From Lysobacteraceae bacterium (GTDB taxonomy: Bacteria > Pseudomonadota > Gammaproteobacteria > Xanthomonadales > Xanthomonadaceae), in assembly GCA_028293685.1 (NCBI GenBank), contig JAQGOI010000062.1:1-7161 (forward strand): a stretch of 7,161 nt of DNA, read 5' to 3'. The notes beneath the pieces were generated by a model. It was not told the DNA's origin. It saw only the letters and a program-made list of their open reading frames with translations, and searched no databases. Position numbers and translations under genes: made by a program. Shown in pieces: positions 1 through 6,200 of this stretch (position 1 is its first letter; each line of letters begins with the position of its first letter).

Positions 1-26
1 CATCGGCAATCGGATGCAATCTAGCT

Positions 27-55
27 GACGCCGGTTTTTGGAGCCAGGCGGCGTC
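27..55. promoter_or_regulatory. Inverted repeat upstream of the efflux operon (possible operator or hairpin)
   Basis: GACGCCG at 27-33 is repeated as the reverse complement CGGCGTC at 49-55, with a 15-nt spacer. The repeat lies 27 bp before the adaptor ATG and no T-run follows it, so it does not look like an intrinsic terminator. RND operons are commonly controlled by TetR- or MarR-type repressors binding palindromes just upstream, so an operator is possible, but a 7-bp match in GC-rich DNA can arise by chance. No regulator gene is visible in the window. No convincing -35/-10 pair was seen in the first 82 bases; the promoter may lie off the left edge. Confidence 0.2.
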
Positions 56-69
56 TGATGGGCGCCGCG

Positions 70-75
70 AAGGAG
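70..75 (+). promoter_or_regulatory. Ribosome binding site for the ATG at 83
   Basis: AAGGAG at 70-75 is a near-perfect Shine-Dalgarno sequence, 7 nt before the ATG at 83. It is the main argument for starting the adaptor at 83, although the lipoprotein signal peptide does not begin until about residue 49 of that frame. Confidence 0.5.
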
Positions 76-82
76 CCGACAC

Positions 83-1402
83 ATGAATCCGCAAATCGCA
101 ATGCTCGTGTTGACGCCCGGCATCGCGCTCGCAAAGCGTGCCTGCGAATTCGTTTCGGTCACATGGGCGCGGCGCGCCCGCGCCCGGACGGCGGGCGGGG
201 CGGGTCAATCGGATATCCGGCAGGTCATTACGGTTCGTCAACTGCAAAGAATCGCCGTGGTGTGTTCGATCGTCCTCTCCTTTGTGCTGGCAGGCTGCAG
301 TCCATCGACCACCGCGTCCGCGCCGACCCCACGGATTCCCGAGGTCTCGGTCGTGACGATCCACAAGAGCAGCGTCCCGATCACGACGGAGCTCCCTGGT
401 AGGACCGCGCCCGTCGTCGTGGCGGAAATTCGCAGTCGCGTCGACGGCATCGTGCTGAAGCGCGATTTCAAGGAAGGGGGCGTCGTGAAGGCGAATGAGC
501 GGCTCTTCCAGATCGATCCGAAGCCTTATCGCGCGGCACTCGCCAGCGCCATCGCAACGCTCGCGCGTGCACGCGCGGCTCTCGTCGCGGCGACGCTTCT
601 GGCAGAGCGCTATAAGGTGCTGCTCGCCGGCGTCGGTGGCGTAAGCAAGCAGGACTATGACGACGCGGTCGCGGCACAGGGGCAGGCCGCCGCCGATGTC
701 CTCGCGGGCAAGGCGGCCGTCGAGACGGCGCGCATCAACCTCGGATACACCGATGTCGTTTCGCCGATCGCGGGGCGCATCGGCCCCGCGGCGGTGACCG
801 AGGGCGCGTTCGTACAAGCCGGCGCCGCGACACTCATGGCCACCATCCAGCAGATCGATCCGATCTACGTGAACCTCAACCAATCCAGCCTGCAGGGCCT
901 GCAACTGCGCCGTGACGTTGCGAGCGGGACGCTGACGTTGAATGGTCCGGGCCAGGCCAAGGTCACGCTCATCCTCGAGGACGGCACGCCATATCCGCAT
1001 GCGGGCACATTGCAGTTCACCGATATCACGGTCGACCCCGCCACAGGGTCGGTCACCGTGCGTGCGCTGTTCCCCAATCCGCGAGCGGCGCTGCTGCCGG
1101 GCATGTTCGTCCGCGCGCGTATCGACGAGGGCACGAACGTCAACGCCATGTTCGTCCCGCAAGTCGGCGTGACGCACGATCCAAGCGGCAAGGCCACGGC
1201 TCTCGTTGTCGGATCCGACAACAAGGTGTCGCTGCGCACGATCCAGGCCACCCGCACGAGCGGCAGCAACTGGGTTGTCGAAAGCGGCTTGCGTGATGGC
1301 GACAGGGTCATCGTGGCGGGCGCGCAGAAGCTGCAACCGGGCACCGTGGTACGAGCCGCCGAGGCCGCGCGCGCCGTTCCTGCGGCCGCCGCTTCGAACT
1401 AG
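83..1402 (+). CDS. RND efflux periplasmic adaptor (membrane fusion lipoprotein), AcrA/MexA type
   Basis: This is the periplasmic adaptor that links an inner-membrane RND pump to an outer-membrane channel. A hydrophobic stretch ends in the lipobox LAGC, with the lipidated Cys at residue 72 when counted from ATG 83. AcrA-type landmarks follow: LPGRT near 104-108, first lipoyl half near 112-146 with QIDPKPY at 143-149, an alpha-hairpin near 150-215 with the SKQDYDDA pump/channel-contact region at 188-195, and VETARINLGYT then SPIAGRIG at 213-234 (second lipoyl half), followed by beta-barrel and membrane-proximal domains. The mature protein of 368 residues matches the usual family size. The start is uncertain. 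ATG 83 has a good ribosome site but puts about 48 Arg/Ala-rich residues before the signal peptide; an ATT at 227 would give a normal signal peptide of about 23 residues. The stop is 5 bp before the pump gene, so the two are surely one operon. Adaptor identity is near certain; the substrate is unknown. Confidence 0.93.
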   Translation: MNPQIAMLVLTPGIALAKRACEFVSVTWARRARARTAGGAGQSDIRQVITVRQLQRIAVVCSIVLSFVLAGCSPSTTASAPTPRIPEVSVVTIHKSSVPITTELPGRTAPVVVAEIRSRVDGIVLKRDFKEGGVVKANERLFQIDPKPYRAALASAIATLARARAALVAATLLAERYKVLLAGVGGVSKQDYDDAVAAQGQAAADVLAGKAAVETARINLGYTDVVSPIAGRIGPAAVTEGAFVQAGAATLMATIQQIDPIYVNLNQSSLQGLQLRRDVASGTLTLNGPGQAKVTLILEDGTPYPHAGTLQFTDITVDPATGSVTVRALFPNPRAALLPGMFVRARIDEGTNVNAMFVPQVGVTHDPSGKATALVVGSDNKVSLRTIQATRTSGSNWVVESGLRDGDRVIVAGAQKLQPGTVVRAAEAARAVPAAAASN

Positions 1403-1407
1403 CCGGC

Positions 1408-4400
1408 ATGGCGCGCTTCTTCATCAGCCGACCCATCTTCGCGATCGTGATTGCGATCCTGATCATGATGGTGGGCGGATTGTCCATCTCTACGCTCCCC
1501 ATCGAGCAATTTCCCCCGATCGCACCGCCATCCGTGCAGATCAGCACGACCTATTCGGGAGCTTCAGCCGCGACCGTCGAGAGCACCGTCGTCCAGGTGA
1601 TCGAGCAGCAGATGAGCGGCATCGACCGTCTGATCTACATGGCCTCGACGAGCGACGACACCGGCCAGTCGACGACGTCGCTCACGTTCGCGCCGGGGAC
1701 CGACCCCGACATCGCGCAGGTGCAGGTGCAGAACAAGCTGCAGCTGGCCATACCGCAGCTGCCCACGCAGGTGCAGCAATCGGGCGTCCGCGTCACCAAG
1801 TCCACGAGCGCGTTCCTGATGGTGGTGGCGTTCTATTCCAGCGATCGCAGCATGTCGAAATTCGACATCGCGAACTACGTGGTGTCCCACATCCAGGACC
1901 CGATCAGCCGGGTCAATGGCGTTGGCAACTTCAGCGTTTTCGGCACCCAGTATGCGATGCGCATATGGCTCGATCCGAACAAGATGAGCAGCTTCGCGCT
2001 GACACCGCTTGACGTCACCGCGGCGATCAAGGGCCAGAACGTGCAGATCTCGGGTGGCCAGCTCGGAGGCACGCCGGCAGTCGCCAACCAGCAGCTCACC
2101 GCGACGATCACCGAGGCGACCTTGCTTCGCACGCCTGACGAATTTGGGAGCATCGTGCTGAAGGCGCTGCCCGACGGTTCCCAGGTGCGCCTGGGCGACG
2201 TGGCGCGCATCGCGCTCGGTGCCGAGAACTTCAACGTCGATACCCAGTACAACGGCGAACCCGCGTCGGGCATGGGCATCCAGCTCGCCACCGGTGCGAA
2301 CGCGCTGGCCACCGCGAACGCGGTCCGCGCCCGCATCGATCAGCTGAAACCGTACTTTCCCCGTGGACTGGAGGTCGCCTATCCGAATGACACCACGCCG
2401 TTCGTGAGGATATCGATTCAGCAAGTGGTGAAGACGCTGATGGTGGGCATCGTCCTCGTCGTCCTGGTGATGTACCTGTTCCTGCAGAGCGCCCGCGCCA
2501 CACTGATCCCGGCGATCGCAGTGCCAGTGGTCCTGCTCGGAACGTTTGGCCTGATCGCCGCACTCGGCTTCACGATCAACACCCTTTCGATGTTCGGGCT
2601 CGTGCTCGCAATCGGCTTGCTGGTGGACGATGCCATCATCGTGGTCGAAAACGTCGAGCGGATCATGACCGAAGAAGGGTTATCGCCAAAGGATGCGACG
2701 ACCAAGGCGATGGGTCAGGTCAGTGGCGCCCTGGTCGGCGTCGCGATGGTGCTCTCGGCGGTATTCGTGCCCGTGGCGTTCTCAAGCGGGACGGTCGGCG
2801 CGATCTATCGCGAATTTTCACTCACGATCGTGGCGGCCATGCTGCTTTCGGTATTCGTCGCACTGACGTTGACGCCCGCCCTCTGCGCGACGCTGCTCAG
2901 GCAACCGGATCAGGAACACCGTGTCAGGAAAGGCTTTTTCGGCTGGTTCAACCGCCGCTTCGAGGCCGGACGCGACGGTTACGTCAGCGGCACGCGCCAT
3001 GTCATCGCGCGTTCGGGACGTTGGTTCGTGGTCTATCTCGTCCTCGTCGCGCTGGTCGGCCTGCTGTTCGTGAAGTTGCCCACGTCGTTCCTGCCCAGCG
3101 AGGACCAGGGTTACTTCTTCGTGCAGGTCCAGACGCCACCGGGTGCCACGCAGCAACGGACTGGCGTGGTGCTCAACGATGTCGTCCAGTACCTGCTCAA
3201 ACGGGAGTCAGCCATCGTCGATGCGACGTTCGCCGTGAACGGAAACAACTCCGCCGGCCGTGGCCAGAACCAGGGACAGGTGTTCGTGCGCCTCAAGGAC
3301 TGGAGCCAGCGAACCGCTACCGGGCAATCGATGGACGCGATCATTTCACGCGTAGGACAGCAGTTCGCGTCGTACAAGGACGCTTCGATCACAGCGATCA
3401 ATCCCCCGCCGATCCGCGGGCTCGGCTCTTCAGCCGGCTTCGACCTGGAGATCGAGGACCGCGGTGGCGTTGGCCACGCCGGCATCATGAAGGCTCGCGA
3501 CCAGCTTCTGGCGATGGCTGCGAAAGACCCGGCCCTCGCCCAGGTGCGAGCGAATGGCCTGGACAACACGCCGACGTTCAGCATCGACGTCGATCGCGAA
3601 AAGGCAAGCGTTCTCGGCGTGGCCCTGACCGACGTCGACCAGACGTTCTCGATCGCATGGGGCTCGAGCTTCGTGAACAATTTTCTCGATACCGATGGCC
3701 GCATCAAAAAAGTCTACATGCAGGCCGACGCTCCGTTCCGGATGAATCCGGAGGACCTGGGCTTGCTGTACGTGCGCAATGCGAACGGTGAAATGACGCC
3801 GTTCTCTTCCCTGGCGAAGGGCGTCTGGACTTACGGTTCACCCCAGCTGCAGCGATACAACGGCGTGGCGGCGATGGAGATCATCGGACAGGCGGCGCCG
3901 GGCAGCAGCACCGGCCAGGCGATCCTCGCCATGGAGCGGCTTGCGGGCAAATTGCCGGTTGGCGTCGGTTTCGAGTGGACCGGGCTTTCGTTGCAGCAGC
4001 AGCAAGCCGGGTCGCAGGCGCCGTTCTTTTACGCGCTTTCGATCCTCGTGGTGTTCCTGAGCCTGGCGGCACTGTACGAGAGCTGGTCGATCCCGCTTTC
4101 GGTGATCCTCGTGGTTCCGATCGGCATGCTCGGCGTACTCGGCGCAGCAACGCTGTTTGGAGTGCCGAACGGTGTGTATTTCCAGGTGGCATTGCTCACG
4201 ACCATCGGACTCTCGGCGAAGAACGCCATCCTCATCGTCGAGTTCGCCCGCGAACTCCACGAGCAGGGCAAGAGCGAACTGGACTCAGCAGTCGAGGCGG
4301 CAAGGATGCGCTTGCGCCCCATCCTGATGACATCGATGGCATTCGTGCTGGGCGTGCTGCCGCTCGCACTGGCGAGCGGTGCCGGATCCGCGAGCCAGAA

Positions 4401-4542
4401 CGAAATCGGCCTGGCCGTGATCGGCGGCATGTTGACCGCCACGTTCCTTGCGCCGCTGCTGGTGCCGATGTTCTTCGCCGTGATCAGCCGACGTCTCGGT
4501 CGTTCCGGGCACGAGCCCACGGGCGTCTCGCCGCCGGCATGA
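1408..4542 (+). CDS. RND multidrug efflux transporter, AcrB/MexB type (HAE-1 family)
   Basis: This is an inner-membrane proton/drug antiporter, expected to act as a trimer that exports amphiphilic compounds through the adaptor and an outer-membrane channel. Its 1044 residues match the family (AcrB has 1049). It starts with the typical ARFFISRPIFA N-terminus and TM1, followed by a large periplasmic loop, TM2-6, a second loop and TM8-12. Proton-relay residues are present: D407 and D408 in LVDDAIIV, K938 in GLSAKNAIL, R968, and T975 in ILMTS. Of the AcrB deep-pocket phenylalanines, F136, F178, F608 (AcrB F610) and F626 (F628) are kept, but the switch-loop pair F615/F617 is Asn613/Ser615 (loop NGNNSAGRGQ). 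No clear Shine-Dalgarno sequence precedes the ATG, so translation is probably coupled to the adaptor, which ends 5 bp upstream. No outer-membrane factor gene follows. The family is certain; the substrate range cannot be read from sequence. Confidence 0.97.
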   Translation: MARFFISRPIFAIVIAILIMMVGGLSISTLPIEQFPPIAPPSVQISTTYSGASAATVESTVVQVIEQQMSGIDRLIYMASTSDDTGQSTTSLTFAPGTDPDIAQVQVQNKLQLAIPQLPTQVQQSGVRVTKSTSAFLMVVAFYSSDRSMSKFDIANYVVSHIQDPISRVNGVGNFSVFGTQYAMRIWLDPNKMSSFALTPLDVTAAIKGQNVQISGGQLGGTPAVANQQLTATITEATLLRTPDEFGSIVLKALPDGSQVRLGDVARIALGAENFNVDTQYNGEPASGMGIQLATGANALATANAVRARIDQLKPYFPRGLEVAYPNDTTPFVRISIQQVVKTLMVGIVLVVLVMYLFLQSARATLIPAIAVPVVLLGTFGLIAALGFTINTLSMFGLVLAIGLLVDDAIIVVENVERIMTEEGLSPKDATTKAMGQVSGALVGVAMVLSAVFVPVAFSSGTVGAIYREFSLTIVAAMLLSVFVALTLTPALCATLLRQPDQEHRVRKGFFGWFNRRFEAGRDGYVSGTRHVIARSGRWFVVYLVLVALVGLLFVKLPTSFLPSEDQGYFFVQVQTPPGATQQRTGVVLNDVVQYLLKRESAIVDATFAVNGNNSAGRGQNQGQVFVRLKDWSQRTATGQSMDAIISRVGQQFASYKDASITAINPPPIRGLGSSAGFDLEIEDRGGVGHAGIMKARDQLLAMAAKDPALAQVRANGLDNTPTFSIDVDREKASVLGVALTDVDQTFSIAWGSSFVNNFLDTDGRIKKVYMQADAPFRMNPEDLGLLYVRNANGEMTPFSSLAKGVWTYGSPQLQRYNGVAAMEIIGQAAPGSSTGQAILAMERLAGKLPVGVGFEWTGLSLQQQQAGSQAPFFYALSILVVFLSLAALYESWSIPLSVILVVPIGMLGVLGAATLFGVPNGVYFQVALLTTIGLSAKNAILIVEFARELHEQGKSELDSAVEAARMRLRPILMTSMAFVLGVLPLALASGAGSASQNEIGLAVIGGMLTATFLAPLLVPMFFAVISRRLGRSGHEPTGVSPPA

Positions 4543-4548
4543 CGTGGC

Positions 4549-4573
4549 AAAAAAACCGGCCCAGAGCCGGTTT
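4549..4573 (-). terminator. Intrinsic terminator of the tRNA-Val transcript
   Basis: On the minus strand an 8-bp stem, AAACCGGC/GCCGGTTT, with a 5-nt loop TCTGG runs into seven consecutive T (plus-strand A-run 4549-4555). This is a textbook rho-independent terminator for minus-strand transcription, 20 nt past the tRNA 3' end. It starts only 6 bp after the efflux pump stop codon. Read from the plus strand the same stem is followed by TTTG and then a mixed sequence, so it could act weakly on the efflux mRNA too. Confidence 0.85.
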
Positions 4574-4593
4574 GTCAAAATTGCCTGGATTCG

Positions 4594-4668
4594 TGGTGGG
4601 CGGTGCAGGGTTCGAACCTGCGACCCTTGCCGTGTGAAGGCAATGCTCTACCGCTGAGCTAACCGCCC
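4594..4668 (-). tRNA. tRNA-Val (anticodon CAC)
   Basis: The reverse complement folds as a complete 75-nt tRNA including an encoded 3' CCA. The acceptor stem GGGCGGT pairs with ACCGCCC. The D arm has GCTC/GAGC stems with a short loop. The anticodon stem TTGCC/GGCAA encloses the loop TTCACAC, giving anticodon CAC (plus-strand 4634-4636), which reads the valine codon GUG. The variable region is short, and the T arm has GCAGG/CCTGC around TTCGAAC. All stems are perfectly paired, so the gene looks functional. It lies 52 bp downstream of the Mrr-like gene on the same strand and converges on the efflux operon. A dedicated promoter and terminator are visible. Confidence 0.97.
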
Positions 4669-4677
4669 GAGCCGGGC

Positions 4678-4706
4678 AGTTTAAAGGGGGACAGGGAGCC
4701 CGACAA
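4678..4706 (-). promoter_or_regulatory. Candidate promoter of tRNA-Val
   Basis: On the minus strand, TTGTCG (plus 4701-4706) and TAAACT (plus 4678-4683) are separated by exactly 17 bp; each matches the sigma-70 consensus at 4 of 6 positions. Transcription would start near 4671, about 3 nt before the mature tRNA 5' end. The stretch between the -10 and the tRNA is very GC-rich (TGCCCGGCTC), resembling the discriminators of stable-RNA promoters under growth-rate or stringent control. The -35 lies in the gap after the Mrr-like stop codon, so the tRNA need not depend on read-through. Confidence 0.45.
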
Positions 4707-4720
4707 GCGCGAACCCCGGA

Positions 4721-5791
4721 TCAGTACGCCCGGCACTGCACGAAGCGCACCGAGCGGGTGCTGTTGGCAGGAGGCTGTAGTTGCAGGCGGGTGGCGGCGA
4801 GCTCGTCGTAACGTGCGAGCTCGGGACAGATCTCCCGCAACGGGTCGAACTGATCATCCAGCAGGTAGACCAGCAGGGTGGACTGCGTCTGCCAGATGGC
4901 ACGGTCGATCCCAGGTAGTTCGGAAATCGCAGCCGCTGTTTGGTTTCGACGGACTTCCAGCTGCGCGGGATCGACTGGTGCGACGCTGCTGTCCTGGTGC
5001 GGGGTGGATGGACGTGCCTGCGCGGTCCTGCGTGCGTGGGAGAACGCTGGGGCGGTGTCTGCAACGGCGGTGGCGACAGAAGCGGGGGAGTCGGGCGCCG
5101 CTTCGGGGACATTGCCGTGCCAGACAAACGAAAGCATCACGGCCGCGATCACGAGCGCACCGCTCCATGCGAGCAGCACATTGCGGCGGAAACCCGCCTG
5201 CGATGCCGTCGAGATTGCCGCGCGCTGCTCCGCCGTCAGCAGCAGTCGCAATTCGGGCCAAAGTGTGGGGCCGTCCAGCAACTCAATGCGCTGCGCGCGG
5301 GCAAGTGGCAGTGCCTCCGGTGCAAACCTGCCTGGAGTGACCAGCAGTCCGCCCGCAGCAGCCCGCAAGCGGATTGCGCTGGCGAACTCGGCAATCGCCG
5401 TCGATCCGACCACGTAGGCCGCCCCGCGCTTGGAGGACAACAGGTAGCGCTGGCCTTCGCGTTCGAGCACGTAGTCGCCATCTTCGCTGGCGGTATCGGG
5501 GTCGAAGACGCGTTCATAGCCGCGTCGCAACAAGGCATCGAGCACCAGCTGCATGAAGTCGCGCCAGCGCATTGCGGCCAGCGCGGTTACGCCCGCAGCG
5601 GCCTCTTCCCGCGGAAGGCGCACGCGTTGCAGGTAGAAGGACGATGCTGCGCCGATGAGCAGGAATATCCCGATCGGAATCAACCAGCCAACCCATCCAC
5701 CCAAGTGCGCTCTCCAAAAGGCCAATTCGCGAGGCGGAAGGATAGTCCAAACAGGCTCCGCCCTGCGCAATGCGGAGTGGTTGCCCGCCAT
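4721..5791 (-). CDS. Membrane-anchored Mrr-like (restriction endonuclease-fold) protein of unknown role
   Basis: This 356-aa protein has TM1 at about 33-54, a soluble region at 55-204, TM2 at about 205-224, a low-complexity Ala/Pro/Ser linker at about 228-275 and a C-terminal domain at about 276-356. Residues 74-186 resemble the Mrr/type IV nuclease fold: MRWRDFMQLVLDALLRRGYE, then EDGDYVL (D106), YLLSSKRG (K121), GGLLVTPGRFAPEA and IELLDGPTLWPEL. In Mrr proteins the active site is D...(E/Q)-x-K; here the E/Q position is Ser119, so cleavage activity is doubtful. Positive residues flank the central region (QRVRLPREE, FRRN), which suggests a cytoplasmic nuclease-like domain with both ends periplasmic. 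The C-terminal domain has two Cys (322, 353) that could form a disulfide there. The ATG at 5791 has only a weak ribosome site and lies 12 bp after the stop of the small gene upstream, so coupling is likely. Family resemblance is fairly clear; the function is unknown. It need not be a restriction enzyme. Confidence 0.8.
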   Translation of the reverse strand: MAGNHSALRRAEPVWTILPPRELAFWRAHLGGWVGWLIPIGIFLLIGAASSFYLQRVRLPREEAAAGVTALAAMRWRDFMQLVLDALLRRGYERVFDPDTASEDGDYVLEREGQRYLLSSKRGAAYVVGSTAIAEFASAIRLRAAAGGLLVTPGRFAPEALPLARAQRIELLDGPTLWPELRLLLTAEQRAAISTASQAGFRRNVLLAWSGALVIAAVMLSFVWHGNVPEAAPDSPASVATAVADTAPAFSHARRTAQARPSTPHQDSSVAPVDPAQLEVRRNQTAAAISELPGIDRAIWQTQSTLLVYLLDDQFDPLREICPELARYDELAATRLQLQPPANSTRSVRFVQCRAY

Positions 5792-5803
5792 TCTTACGGG
5801 ACA

Positions 5804-6079
5804 TCAGCCAAGGCGTTCAGCAAGAACGCGCCGCATTTCCTGTTCGATGGAACCTTTCATGGCAGCAAAAAACAGTCCCAGCTTGGCCCTGACTAGCAGT
5901 TCCCCAGGCTGCAGCGTGATGTGCCCCTCGACGCCGGAGCGCTTGAAATGCAGTGCGTCGCCTTCCCATCGGTAGTCCAGGCCGAAGCGCTGCCCGAGTT
6001 TGACGGCGAAATCCTCGACGGCCTGGCGCGCCTGCTCCGGCGGCAGGGAATGGGGGTGACGAATCTCGATGGTCGACAT
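5804..6079 (-). CDS. Polyhydroxyalkanoic acid system family protein (PHA granule-region type), 91 aa
   Basis: This small soluble protein resembles the family annotated as 'polyhydroxyalkanoic acid system protein' (PHA_gran_rgn), named because some members lie near PHA genes; its biochemical role is not established. Typical features are the start MSTIEIRHPHSLPPEQARQA, then FAVKLGQRFGLDYRWEGD, a basic beta-strand segment HFKRSGVEGHITL, and LVRAKLGLFFAAMKGSIEQE near the end. The length of about 90 residues is usual for the family. The ATG at 6079 was chosen because GGAGGG sits 4 nt before it; a TTG 15 nt upstream would place the ribosome site inside the gene. No PHA synthase or phasin gene is in the window, so a PHA role is not supported by context. 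It is first in a likely two-gene unit with the Mrr-like gene and is divergent from the FHA gene. Confidence 0.85.
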   Translation of the reverse strand: MSTIEIRHPHSLPPEQARQAVEDFAVKLGQRFGLDYRWEGDALHFKRSGVEGHITLQPGELLVRAKLGLFFAAMKGSIEQEMRRVLAERLG

Positions 6080-6083
6080 GGTT

Positions 6084-6089
6084 CCCTCC
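6084..6089 (-). promoter_or_regulatory. Ribosome binding site deciding the start of the PHA-family gene
   Basis: The minus strand reads GGAGGG, then AACC, then ATG at 6079. This strong site favours the ATG over the in-frame TTG at 6094. Confidence 0.75.
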
Positions 6090-6118
6090 AGCAATGCGTG
6101 GCCGATTTGGCACGCTCC

Positions 6119-6147
6119 ATTGTGCGTTCCACCGGATTTTGTTCCAA
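6119..6147 (-). promoter_or_regulatory. Candidate promoter of the PHA-family/Mrr-like unit
   Basis: On the minus strand TTGGAA (plus 6142-6147) and CACAAT (plus 6119-6124) are separated by 17 bp; each matches the sigma-70 consensus at 4 of 6 positions. Transcription would start near 6112, giving a leader of about 33 nt that carries the GGAGGG site. The assignment rests on spacing and position only. Confidence 0.4.
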
Positions 6148-6184
6148 GGGCGACTCAATCCGGGAGCGGGTGGCCGCGTGCTTC

Positions 6185-6193
6185 TGCTAGATT
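6185..6193 (+). promoter_or_regulatory. Candidate extended -10 element of the FHA gene
   Basis: TGC followed by TAGATT (6188-6193) forms an extended -10-like motif with 4 of 6 consensus matches. No good -35 is seen 17 bp upstream. A start 7 nt further on would fall at about 6200-6201, on the GTG start codon itself, implying a leaderless or near-leaderless mRNA. This agrees with the lack of a Shine-Dalgarno sequence before the GTG. Confidence 0.4.
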
Positions 6194-6200
6194 GCGCCGC

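Noticed and set aside
1206..2012. Open frame (268 codons) on the plus strand spanning the adaptor-pump junction
   Set aside because: It is out of frame with two well-supported genes and encodes a low-complexity Arg/Asp/His-rich product typical of a GC-rich shadow frame.
1564..2424. Long open frame (286 codons) antisense to the pump gene
   Set aside because: It mirrors the pump's codon structure in GC-rich DNA, is extremely Arg/His/Asp-rich, lacks any family resemblance and overlaps a certain gene throughout.
4543..4593. Possible attachment-site duplication next to the tRNA
   Set aside because: I looked for a second copy of the tRNA 3' segment (GGTTCGAACCCTGC) in the window and saw none; the only structure here is the terminator.
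3975..4637. Plus-strand open frame that runs through the terminator and into the tRNA
   Set aside because: It overlaps the conserved C-terminal half of the pump out of frame and then a terminator and a tRNA gene, so it is not a plausible protein gene.
4721..5791. Mrr-like gene as part of a restriction-modification or anti-phage island
   Set aside because: No methyltransferase, helicase, integrase, toxin-antitoxin pair or mobile-element end is present, composition matches the flanks, and the active-site motif is altered. The tRNA next to it shows no duplicated 3' end that would mark an attachment site.
4940..5896. Open frame of 318 codons on the plus strand opposite the Mrr-like gene
   Set aside because: The minus-strand frame has recognisable domains and membrane helices; this one is Arg/Gly/Gln-rich without recognisable motifs and ends inside the next minus-strand gene.
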